Part shown: positions 37,190 to 46,369 of the stretch, piece by piece
Numbering within the stretch: the first letter of the stretch is position 1
Layout of the letters: every line of letters begins with the position of its first letter
Origin: Aphrophora alni
Lineage: Eukaryota; Arthropoda; Insecta; Hemiptera; Aphrophoridae
DNA length: 64,000 nt
Reading direction: 5' to 3'
Assembly: GCA_963513935.1 (NCBI GenBank)
Contig: OY740769.1
Span: forward strand, 108,231,762 to 108,295,761
Notes under the pieces: model-generated
Databases searched by the model: none
What the model was told of the DNA's origin: nothing
Seen by the model: the letters and a program-made list of their open reading frames with translations, nothing else
Made by a program: the position numbers and the translations under genes

Positions 37190-40028
37190 ATTTGTAGGTA
37201 GTTTTAGGTCAATTTTAATCATCTGTTAAGGGGTTAAGACCAAATTTAAAGTGAAGGAATTCTCTAGCCTTCATTTATGAATGATGTTCGTAAGGTTTGG
37301 TCATGTTCAACTTGTGCCATAAGTAAACCAGTACAGAATACCACTTTAAGGATATATATCTCTTCCATCGTTCCAAACCATCCTATGGAGAAACTCCATA
37401 TAAATTTCGGGGAGAAAATTCCCAGAATTAAAAGTGCAATGCCATGATTCTGGTCGTCGTCGACCAATTCTCTAAATTGTTAAGAGTCCCTTTATTGGCT
37501 ACAGCTGGCATTTAATTTTGTTCAACATAGCATTCTCAAAACATCTTCTCTTAAACTCTTTTCAATTTTCTGCCTGATTACCCCCTCTCAGCTATAGCTG
37601 AGTCTTGGAATATAAACAAGCTTCTGCCTAAGGAAAACAATAAAAACTCTTACATTTGACACCAGGCCAGAACAACATCCTAAGAGCGAACTAAAAGGCT
37701 AAAAGAAACTATAACAAATCCCACAAGCCTTCAGAATAAGTGACCTTATCTGGTGCAAGGCCACACAACCTCAGTTCTGCTGCAGACAAAAGGACAGCCA
37801 AACTCAATGCCCAGGTGGACTGGTCTTTCCATATTATAGACTTTATAACCCCTATACCTATAACTGTTATTTTGACAACCACGAAATAGATTGAGAAACA
37901 ACAAAATTTAAAATGTTAGTCCCTACTATGTTTTTGAAGACAGATATCAGTCTTAAATCAAAGATTTTTATCAAATTTGAAATCATTGCCCTAAAAAATG
38001 TGTAAAAAAAAATAATAAATAAATAACCATTTAAATCAACAGCCTAAAAATATATAATATATGAGTTTTGCAATATATACAATGAAAAAATAAGAGTTAC
38101 ATTTTGTTTTAAACAAATATATTATGTCCTATGTTAAAGATTTATAATACCAAGTGTAATTCTAAAAACACAATATATAGAAAAGAAAATAAAAATCTGC
38201 TGAGCGTGGTGCTGACTTGGACTATGTGTGAATCATTGTTGCCATTGGGTAGGACTGTGCAATAAAAACAGACTTTACTACAAGAAGTTTAAAATTTCAA
38301 TTAGTTCTCTAGCCGTCATTGTATTGTGTGTGTTTATCTGCTATTACTGTTTCCATTCAGTCTACATTTGATCAAGTTTTATTTAAAAGTTTATTGTCTT
38401 TTCATTTAAAGTGAGCCGTGTAGATAAGGTTTTTCAGTTTTCTAAAATTATGTTAAGCAAATGAGAAAATAGCTCATGTACAGTACTTTAAAAGAAAACC
38501 ATGAAGTGTTAATAGAGCTTGACAAAGAGGAAAGTTCGAAACTGGCTGTTAATTGTTGCAAAAGGTAAAACCAGCAACATTAGTGACTGGAAAACAAAAT
38601 GTAGGAAAATTGAACTGTTTGGCTATGCCACAAGTTAAACGAGTTTGAAATAACACCATCACACAAAAGTTGTTGTAAATGAAATGATTAATGAAGCAGT
38701 GTTATTATGCTTTACACAAGAAAGGAGTTCTTATTAGTGGTCCATTAATTCAAAAAAAGGAATTGTAGCTGAACAAACTAATTGATGGTGATTTGGTAAA
38801 GAGAATTAATGAAGAAAATGGGCTGCCACCTCAAGCTCTTTTTAGACATCACATCCTTCAGACATGAAGTTGGTGTGAGGAGATATAAAACCAATTTTTC
38901 TACCTCCTAATGTGACATTGCTGCTGCAACCTATGGATCAAGGAGTGCTACAAAACATAAATTTAAACTATAAAAAATTGCTTAGTGCAAAATCTGATTG
39001 AAGAAAATTGTTCTTTCTATTCTTACGGTGTTAAAAAAGATAACGATAAAAAGTATGCAATTTACTGGATTACAGAATCCTGGAACAATCAGTAAAAATT
39101 ACTGTAGAGATATTGGACAAGCTTTGGTCCAACCTCGAATTTTTAAAAACATCAATTAACATCACAAAATGACGAAACTGATATCCTTCATCTCTTTCAA
39201 AAAATACCAGGATGCGAGGATGCTGAAAGAAATTTAATAAAGAATGCAGCGAGCAAGACATACTGTCTATGGTTCAGGATCAATATGACGACAATGTAGC
39301 AGATACCGATTGTGAAGGAGGAGATGCCTGAACAGACTTTATAACTGATTCTATGTTGCCACCACTCTCGACATCATATTATGCTATGTAGAACAACACG
39401 CACCTGCCACGCACGATGATGTCATGTTTATAAGATACTGGCACATCGTATCCTCTGGAAGTTTTAGATCAGTTCACCAAATGAAGATTACCAATTTTAA
39501 GTAAAAAATGTAGTGTAGTTTTTGTGTGTGTTTCTGTTGTTTTTTCTTGTTCATTTAGCTCTAATATTATTGAAGTACTGTAAGACATTGTAACTTTTAT
39601 ATTAGCAATTTTTACATTTCAATCTGGTTTAATGTAGCCTAACAAGTAGCAATACAGTAATGTATACTTTGTTAACTTTTCAATAATTTTTTGACATTAA
39701 ATTAGATAATGTGTTCTTAACTGTTTATCAAATGTTTTCCTACAAATGTTTTCCTTCAAAATCATGTTCAGATTTCCCAGAATTTTGGGGGTTTGGATTT
39801 GAGGGGTTTCTATCCTGTAACTTAACTAACATTATAATTTTTTTAATGAGATGTTATATTATTAAATACAGTAACTAAGTTTATGAAATTATTATAATAG
39901 ACCTAGACCTACAAATAATAATGTTTAACATGACAAACTATAAATTCTTATACCTTGATATTAAGAATTGATTCATTGTCATCACAATCAATTAGATGAT
40001 GTTTCTGACCCCTCAACAAAAGCTGCAT
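27163..40028 (-). CDS. Fau: Ubiquitin-like protein FUBI - ribosomal protein eS30 fusion, complete coding region in four exons
   Basis: Coding exons on the minus strand: 40028-39954 (25 codons, ATG at 40028), 33892-33757, 29920-29865 and 27288-27163 (stop TAG). Together they are 393 bases, 130 residues, against about 133 in the human protein. All borders are GT/AG and phases join. Residues 1-71 form the ubiquitin-like FUBI ([11 protein letters not shown]... to ITVPLLGG) ending in the Gly-Gly that is cleaved after translation. Residues 72-130 are eS30: [18 protein letters not shown], a Lys-rich run, [18 protein letters not shown] and a GPNANS end. eS30 is part of the small ribosomal subunit. 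A good acceptor (CTGTTGCAG) 23 bases before the ATG implies a non-coding first exon further right, which I could not place. Unusual for a ribosomal-protein gene: introns of 6061, 3836 and 2576 bp loaded with TEs. The coding exons show no break, so it looks like the live locus. Confidence 0.96.
28359..29634. mobile_element. TTAA-flanked element with internal tandem repeats, in Fau intron 3
   Basis: TTAA at 28355-28358 and 29635-29638. The ends start CCCTCAAACC and, on the other strand, CCCACTACCAGG, so terminal similarity is short. A palindrome TGAAC..GTTCA is centred 24 bp inside the left end, as in the piggyBac-like elements of this window. From about 28640 to 29620 the interior is a decayed tandem array of an approximately 355-bp unit (2.7 copies): marker phrases GTAAGAATTTTTGATTYC at about 28809 and 29167, and TCTAATGAAAATT at about 28666 and 29018. 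No transposase seen. Confidence 0.45.
30083..30721 (+). mobile_element. pogo-type internal deletion derivative with CENP-B-like N-terminus, in Fau intron 2
   Basis: Flanked by TA (30081-30082, 30722-30723). The ends are imperfect inverted repeats: CAATAGAACCTCTGTTAACC on the left, and the right end reads on the other strand CAGTAGAAACCCCTCTTAACC minus the last base. CCTCGGATTAACCGG words repeat just inside both ends. A plus-strand frame from ATG 30542 reads [16 protein letters not shown] then [17 protein letters not shown], the helix-turn-helix N-terminus of pogo/Tigger/CENP-B-type transposases, then runs into the 3' terminus: the catalytic core is deleted. Confidence 0.8.
30190..30372. repeat. 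Internal direct repeats (about 75 bp) in the pogo derivative
   Basis: Two units running from CACCAAAG.. through AAACKACTTTGTCGA and AGYRGTATCCCATT to a GGYGTAAAARCACCGCGG block, plus a partial third unit (CACCAAAGCGGCGGCGGCGT to CACCGCGG). They are strongly GC-rich compared with the intron. Confidence 0.7.
32800..33260. repeat. Imperfect inverted repeat, MITE-like, in Fau intron 2
   Basis: The stretch 32812-32860 (CCTGGCCACACATTGGGCC ... AAACGTTTATATTGCC) is imperfectly complementary to 33130-33180 (GCCAATAAACATTGGAC ... GGGCCAATATGTAGCC). A related direct copy of the second arm follows at 33220-33270. Exact ends and a target duplication were not found. Confidence 0.45.
33303..33325. repeat. 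(TA)n microsatellite
   Basis: Short TA dinucleotide run in Fau intron 2. Confidence 0.8.
35144..36830 (+). pseudogene. piggyBac-like transposase pseudogene
   Basis: From ATG 35144 an acidic N-terminus ([12 protein letters not shown], then [17 protein letters not shown]), then in shifted frames ETNRYAEQF, a helical segment ([10 protein letters not shown]...), [19 protein letters not shown] with the first catalytic Asp, [10 protein letters not shown] (second Asp) and [15 protein letters not shown] (third Asp region), then the C-terminal cysteine-rich domain CVVCASKM..., [15 protein letters not shown]. The Asp residues survive, but at least four frameshifts and a stop just before the cysteine-rich domain's CISC motif break it. 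The longest intact piece is 35969-36577 (202 codons). Dead copy. Confidence 0.92.
37139..37188 (+). repeat. 50-base poly-A run
   Basis: Uninterrupted A run inside the piggyBac-like element, about 45 bases from its 3' terminus. Length is likely to vary or be mis-sequenced. Confidence 0.95.
38460..39350 (+). pseudogene. Tigger/pogo-like DDE transposase pseudogene in Fau intron 1
   Basis: Decayed plus-strand frames give, in the order expected for Tigger/jerky proteins: [20 protein letters not shown] (CENP-B-like helix-turn-helix) near 38497, a CFTQERSS...[12 protein letters not shown] segment near 38710 (second DNA-binding domain) and [19 protein letters not shown] near 38910, the diagnostic DDE-domain motif. 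A tail with TESWNNQ follows. Many stops and frameshifts. The right end may be the GAGGGGTTTCTATCCTG at about 39808-39824, followed by TA, but no left terminus was found. Confidence 0.7.
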
Positions 40029-40051
40029 TTTGATGTTTTATTTATAATTTC

Positions 40052-42320
40052 CTGCAACAGATAAAAACAATATAATGGGAGTCCAAAAGTCTATGAACTA
40101 TTTTTTGTATCAAACTATACTATGAGATAAAATCACCACTCAGCTAAAATAGTTTTTCTGAGGGGCAAATCAAAACTTTTAAATGTAAAAGCTAAGTGAT
40201 ACCTTATTTTAAAGGACTTGTTTAGAACAAAAACAAAGTATAAATACAAATAGAGGTAATGGTAGGTAAATTATAATATGGTAGCCAATGAAATATCCAA
40301 AAAAGCCACCATACTTCAGATTTTTTAGTATAGAAACATGATAGACAAAATATAACATGCTTTCTATTATTTGATGAATATGATCAAGGAATCACAATTT
40401 AAAATTCAAGAGCCAATATGTTTTGGTTTTCTCTTAAAATTACTTCTCTTAATAAATTAATTTAATTTTTTTTCTTCTTGTTGAATGTTGTACTACCTTT
40501 TAAAAGAAGAGATATTTTTCTTAAATAAGCTACATAATTCTATAGGAAGGTACACAATTTTTAAACCGCAAATAATAATCTTTTCGCAAAGTTTTGGTAA
40601 ACAAAAATGTAATTACATTAGTTGTAAAATCACCACAAACGAGTTGTAGGTTATTTTATATATTTAGACAATTTAGTTAAATATTTCAAAACTTTAATGT
40701 TTTATTGTGTTTTTCTATTTGTGTACTACTAGGTAATACTTCAGATACCTTATACACAGATGTAGCATGCTATGAATTGACTTCTGTAGAATGGGATCTG
40801 TTTGCTTTGCAGCGCTGACAAACATTGGACTTTCAAGGACTAGAAAGGTGACCACAAGATAGCAGCAGTGTAGATGATAATTGTTAAGTACAGTACAGTA
40901 CAGAACACTATAATATTATATCTCAGATATCTTATATTATATACATAAGGTATTTTTATATAGTATAATCTTGTTAGTTGTGTTTGTTTGTAAGAAGTTG
41001 TATTTTGTTTAGTTGTAGTTATTTATATATGTTGTCAGCCGGACATAAATGTGTTTATTAAAATTGTGATAAAAATGTAAGGACAGATCCTGAAAATTGA
41101 AAATGTATTATTTCCCATTAGAGACAAATAGAAGAAAAGAATGGATTTTAAACTCAGGTATGCTAGCTTAATATTATACACTCTTAAATATGTTAAATAC
41201 ATATTTAAAGAATATTTAATAGGTTCTAAATAAATGATTTGTTTTAAATCGTTTGCTAACTGTTTACTTATAATCAGCTTTACTCAATTTATTCAAATCA
41301 GCACTCGAACACGTTTTTTCTACTGCCAGTTGTAAAGTTTCATAATATTTCGCACAAATTGTGCAAACATCGTGTTTAAATATGCACAATTGTATGGTTT
41401 TATTATGTTACTAACTAGTAAAAGTGTTGTTTTTAACATCTCAAACATTTTCTAAAGCTTTTCTTACTTCAAACAATTTGCTCCTATATTTCCAAATTAC
41501 TAAAATAATTATAATTTATTTACAAGATAAATATTATTTCCTTTATAACATTTATTTAAAAACCTTAGTTTCTGTATATTTAAGCACATTTTATGATTCT
41601 TAAAAGATAAAGTGATATAGATTTGAGGTTTTTTTGTAAGCACTATGTCTAATCGGAATTAATATTTAATACCCTAATTATCTTGGGGGTAACACTATTA
41701 TAAAATCCTTGTCTCTTCTAGCTTTTTTAGATTTTATAACGTAACACATTTCGACTACTTAAATAATGTCAATAAATTAAAACCTAACCTAACCCTTACC
41801 ACACTATGGGCACATTTATAATTGACATAATATATATACAATTACACTGACATTAAAGATGTGGTCGGCAACCTTTCGCAGTGTAGTTACTCCACTAGCA
41901 TGTGTGTTACTTTTAAATATACAATTTTTAAAATGTGGTTGTGCTGTGATTAGTGTTTACAGTTTATTCATTCTGTTCTAAAACATTTGACAAATAAATA
42001 AAACTTTAAAAAATCATATTTTATCTGTTGTGTTACTTTTGACGGGAAATGTGACGCAAATGGAACTATCCTCAAACCGATTGAACAATAGAAAATTATG
42101 TGAAAGACGTTTCCAGCTTTCTGATGTTTTTTTTACCACCAGGAAGATTAAATTCAACTGCTGTCCCTTAACGTTATATCTCACCTAATGAATCTCCTAA
42201 AATTCTTAAAGTTCTACCACCAAATAGAAAATACAGCAGAGTGACACCCAGTATTGATGTTTTTCAGTTGACATCGCATCAGGATCTTGTTGTACAATAA
42301 ATCTATAAGATATTGGTTTT
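40052..42320. other. DNA upstream of the Fau coding start
   Basis: The Fau non-coding first exon and promoter should lie here, on the minus strand. A less AT-rich patch at 40740-40890 contains a pyrimidine stretch CCTTTCT on the minus strand that could be a 5' TOP start, but this is a guess. A phrase TGGTCGGCAACC near 41864 resembles termini of some hAT elements. Otherwise AT-rich with no gene. Confidence 0.3.
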
Positions 42321-42328
42321 GTAACACA

Positions 42329-43600
42329 AGTTTTTTTTTATTTTTATTTATTTATTTATTTATAACTACAACTAAGTACAGGGAACTTATCTAGTAGCTT
42401 CCATTTCATAATAACACTTTTTTTTCCAAGTCCTTCCTATGAATGACTCCGACTAAATACTCGCACAAAATCTTGCGGTTATAAGAGCTGGGGCATCACT
42501 GCACTAGGTCTAAAGGCTTGGTCCTTTTGAGTCTCCGCTCCCCATTTCTTCTTCTGAGCATCTCCTGCACAGCAGTATTTACATGTTTTTGTAGCCTAAG
42601 TTCGTGCTTCCTCGCTACAGACTTTATGGTTTCATCTACAGTTTCAATCTTAAGATCCCTATGAATGGAATCATTGCGGACATACCACGGTGCACCAACA
42701 ATACCTCGCAGTACCTTATTTTGGAAGGTTTGAATTTGTTTTACATTTGATTTCTTGGCGCACCCCCAAAGTTGCAATCCGTACATCCAAATTGGTTTTA
42801 GGATTTGGTTGTATCTAACATTTTATTTGTTATATCTAATTTAGAGTGCCGCCCTAAAAGCCAATGCATTTTCCTATATTTCAAATTAAGTTCACTCTTC
42901 TTCATTTTGACATGGGATTTCCATCTGAGCCTCGTGTCAAGTGTCATTCCTAGGTATTTCGCCTCTAATTTGAATGGGATTACTTTGGAGTTAACAAATA
43001 TAGGTGTACTTGTCGTTTTCTTGTTTGTAAAATTAACATGGCTAGATTTAGATTCATTCAGCCTAATACGCCACTTTTTTGTCCATACATTAATGTTGTT
43101 TAATGATTTCTGAAGCTTGGCAGATGCATCTTCTATTGAGTCTCCAACAGCCATGACAGCAATATCATCTGCAAAAGTTGCTACTGTTGCTTCACCATCT
43201 ATGAGCACATCTCTGGTGTATAATAGGTACAAAACTGGTCCAAGGACACTTCCTTGAGGGACTCCTGCATTGATCTCTTTAAACTCTGAGTACTCTTTCC
43301 CTTGCTTAACGCGAAATATCCTGTCTGTAAGGTAAGATTTTAATATTTGCAAGAGCTGATATGGCAGATAATTGCTCAGTTTGTAAAGCAGTCCCTCATG
43401 CCATACCTTATCAAAGGCCTGTGAGACATCTAAGAAGACACAGGCACAAATCTTTTTACACTCTAAAGCCCCTTCAATGATGCCTGTCACTCTATGTATC
43501 TGGTCAATAGTTGAATGGCTATTCCTGAAACCAAATTGGTGAGGAGGTATCAGCTGTCTTTCTTCTATAATTGGCTTCAATCGTATTAATACCAGTTTCG
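42329..43600 (-). mobile_element. 5'-truncated Jockey-type LINE with reverse transcriptase
   Basis: Minus-strand frames carry reverse-transcriptase blocks in order: RLKPIIEERQLIPPHQFGFR, FLDVSQAFDKVWHEGLLYKL (first catalytic Asp), GVPQGSVLGPVLYLLYT, TFADDIAVMA (the FADD box), RLNESKSSHVNF, KYLGMTLDTRLRW, then after one frameshift near 42790 ILKPIWMYGLQLWGCA and a basic C-terminus ending at 42496. This is the layout of Jockey-clade ORF2. The 3' end is an A-rich tail (T-rich on the plus strand, 42331-42361). GTAACACA occurs at 42321-42328 and again at 43601-43608, an 8-bp target duplication, so the copy was 5'-truncated at insertion. One frameshift otherwise, so it is fairly young. Confidence 0.9.
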
Positions 43601-43979
43601 GTAACACATCTAAAATGCCACAGGTATAAATGGTTTTTTGGAGAACTTTGTTATAATTGACACAGATTAAATTGTATACAAGATATCTTAACAAATTTAG
43701 TGTCAAAATGTTTAGTGTTACCTAGGCTACAATTATATTTGTAAATAAGTTGGATTCTATATGTAAAAAAAAAAAATTATTTATTAAAAACCAAATTTAA
43801 GATAATTTAGAAAAAAAAATTTTACATTTTTTTTTACCTCACAAACCAAAAATATTTTATATGTGGGAAGCTATTTTCTATCTATATACTGTTTTCTATA
43901 AGTGACCAAATTTTTAAATTATTTGGTTGAAAACCAAACTCAAACAAAAAACTTTTATCTCAGAACTAACCTATCCCAA

Positions 43980-44682
43980 CCTAACCTAGGCCTATTTTGT
44001 TTACCTGATGTACTAGGTTGATCTAAGTTTAAATCAATATCACTATCACTAAACTGATTGTCACTATCACTTTCTGGTTGATATAACGGGTCTAGATCAC
44101 TGTCATCCCCAAATTAATGTAACGAATCAACTTCAGAGGCTAAAGAGTCATCGTCTGAATAACCTAAAAGTAATCTGTCTACTTCGCTACCTCTTAGATT
44201 TTCTTCCGCCATTTCAAAGCAATATATTATCCAAAATACTACTTTAAACTTGTAATAACTAAAATAATAACCTTCAACAAACAAATAATAAAATAACACG
44301 AACAACAAACTTCAAAAAAAAACTGATGACTGTAGCGAGAAAATAATATCAACACACAATAATATCAGTACACTTCTAACCTGCAAGTGAAAATGACAAC
44401 AGCTGATTTTGTGCATCTGTAATTGTTGTCATCTGTTTAGTTAGCTAAAACAAAATTTTTTCCATCACTGAATATCACTGGATATACCACAAAGTATTTT
44501 AAAACACCGAAATACTATATAGCAGATTACAAATAAATTAATTAAACTACGAAATACGCAGTGGCGATGGATCGTCACCGTGGCATTTCTCTCACGGTAA
44601 AATGGTGACGATAGATCGTCACCATGGCACTTCTCGCACGAAAAAATGGTGACGATAGATCGTCACCGTGGCACCAAAAGGG
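43980..44682 (-). mobile_element. piggyBac-like element, 5' end with transposase N-terminus
   Basis: Ends at TTAA (44683-44686); on the minus strand it starts CCCTTTTGGTGCCACGG. Three copies of GGTGACGATCTATCGTCACC or a close variant lie at 44648-44667, 44604-44623 and 44560-44579, a period of exactly 44 bp, the first centred about 25 bp from the terminus. Minus-strand ATG at 44212 opens MAEENLRGSEVDRLLLGYSD, acidic and Ser/Asp-rich like piggyBac transposase N-termini; one stop (44114) interrupts it before FGDDSDLDPLYQPESDSD, and a donor-like site follows near 44013. The catalytic part and 3' end are not seen; the Jockey insertion lies to the left. Confidence 0.75.
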
Positions 44683-44689
44683 TTAAATA

Positions 44690-45215
44690 TCTTATCACTG
44701 CACTCAGCTCACTAACCAACCCATCTACAATATTCTATTCAAATCTAGACTTACTTTTATTAAAATTCATTTTGATACATTACACACAAAAACACTTAAC
44801 CCTAAACCGGTATAACGTTGTATGCAGTAGTTTAGTTATAGAACGAAAAGACTAAATGACACATACAATAGCTAACAAGAAAAATAACAGATGACAAATA
44901 ACATTAGGCTACTCTAAATCAAGAAAGCATTAAATAAAACATATTGATTCACTAAATTTATTGATTGTGAAATCGAATAATACAGTTACAAAATAGATAT
45001 ATGTTATTGTTGGGACACATTATATAATAGTGTTATACAATTTTAAAAAATGTTGTAGGCTACTAAAAGTATTCTTATAATAATGAATCTGTACAAGGGT
45101 AGCCACTACGAGTAAACTATAAGTTGTGCATGAATGGGTTAAAATAGAGAGTAAATATGTATTATCCTTGTCTTGGTGATTTCATAATGAAATTTATGCA
45201 ATTCGTATTCTACCT
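44690..45215. other. No gene recognised
   Basis: AT-rich. TTAA-CCC at 44796 and GGG-TTAA near 45138 might delimit a small TTAA-type MITE, but the ends do not otherwise match. Confidence 0.35.
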
Positions 45216-45221
45216 ACCTCT

Positions 45222-45775
45222 TTTTGGAACAATAAGATCATCCTTCATTATAATGTACACTTTTTAATTACCAAAATCCATTATTTCTGTCGAAAATAAG
45301 CCATCTAAAAGTTAAATAAGCTATCAATATTCTGGGCAGTTGAGGTTATTTCTGGTACCTATATGAATACATATGACAACTCGGAATCCTGTATTCCCTT
45401 AAGTATAACGTAATTGAAATTGTTATGTAAGTAATCAGTTTACCATAATATTTTAGTGGCTTTAATTGTGCAGTTGGAAATAAGAAATGGTGAATTCTTT
45501 CCCTGGGTACAAATCTTCTTTTGAAGAGGTATCAGCTAAATTACTAACGAAATATAACGTTTGACAGTTTTTTTAAAATGACCTATTTTCACAAATGAAC
45601 AAAAACATCATAGATTTGACATAAAATTGATTCACAAGATACCATTATGTAGTAACGCAAAGAGCCTAATAATCTCAAAATGCCATGAAATTGTTTTTAA
45701 ATCGTTTGTTTTTGACAGAAATAATGGTAAGGGTTATTCAAAAGTGAAATACATAGTAAAGGCATATTGAAATGT
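45222..45775. repeat. Foldback-type repeat (family of the 51.6-53.0 kb element)
   Basis: The arm at 45222-45305, with CCATTATTTCTGTCGAAAATAAG, is imperfectly complementary to 45700-45775, with GTTTTTGACAGAAATAATGG. A further related half lies at 46092-46130. The same words recur in the elements at 50.8-53.0 kb. Confidence 0.55.
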
Positions 45776-46369
45776 TGCAAAGAGAGGTATTTGGAAGACG
45801 AATTGCCTACAATTAGCAATAAAATAGCAAAAACAAGAACACTACATATTTATCACCCAATTTTGGGTAATTATGCAATCGACTACCACCAGCAAATTTG
45901 TAGCTAAATGTTAAAATTTTGATATAAAATATCTTGTGTTCTATATATATATACCTTACGGACCTAGTAAAGGAACTACAGATCATGATTCCATAGTGGC
46001 ATAGTAATATTACCTTGTGACATTTTCACAAGTGTTTTCAATATGTGTAATCTAGGAAAACTAGATGCAGTCACAGGTAATGAAAAAAAAAGCTTGTTTT
46101 GACATAAATAATGGATTTAGATCATTCAAAAGTATAAATACTAATGAAATATGTTAGTTATGAAACAGAAGGTATTTTATATCATATACAACATTTAGCA
46201 ACATTTTACAACATTTATATCATGTTTGTCAACATTTAGCTAGTAATGGACTAATGGCAATCAATTGCTTAATTACAATTTTGTATATCAATTATGATTC
46301 AAACATGTATAGAAAAATAGGCTATACTAAGTTAGAACAGAAAAGATTTTTTTAAATCCAATACAAGCT

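Larger units (their letters stand above)
34762..37233 (+). mobile_element. piggyBac-like DNA transposon, 2472 bp
   Basis: Flanked by TTAA (34758-34761 and 37234-37237), the piggyBac target duplication. The ends are inverted repeats CCCCTTAACRG, left 34762-34772 and right 37223-37233. Inside the left end sit the palindrome TGACATAATATTATGTCA (34777-34794, centred 24 bp in), a second, TGACGTAATATTACG, exactly 44 bp further, and a decayed third near 34866. The body carries a broken transposase on the plus strand. Near the right end are CCTAACCTAACCTAACC and a 50-base A run. Confidence 0.92.
34440..37880 (+). pseudogene. Ty3/gypsy-like LTR retrotransposon pol remnant (integrase), split by a piggyBac-like element
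   Basis: On both sides of the piggyBac-like insertion, stop- and frameshift-ridden plus-strand frames follow an LTR-retrotransposon integrase. Left part (to 34757): phrases like [14 protein letters not shown] and [13 protein letters not shown], resembling the end of RNase H and the HHCC zinc-binding region. Right part (from 37238): [19 protein letters not shown] (the CxxC half of the zinc finger), [17 protein letters not shown] (start of the catalytic core), YWLQLAFN and PRWTGL in the C-terminal region near 37810. The two halves abut at the TTAA site. Many stops, no LTRs seen: a dead fragment in Fau intron 1. Confidence 0.6.

Noticed and set aside
41860..42060. hAT element starting at GTGGTCGGCAACC
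   Set aside because: Only one terminus-like phrase; no matching inverted repeat, no 8-bp duplication and no transposase were found.
42805..43113. Plus-strand 102-codon open frame
   Set aside because: Exact antisense of the Jockey-type reverse-transcriptase frame.
44796..45142. TTAA-CCCTAAACC ... ATGGG-TTAA as another TTAA-class MITE
   Set aside because: Beyond CCC/GGG the ends do not match, and the expected palindrome about 24 bp inside is not there.
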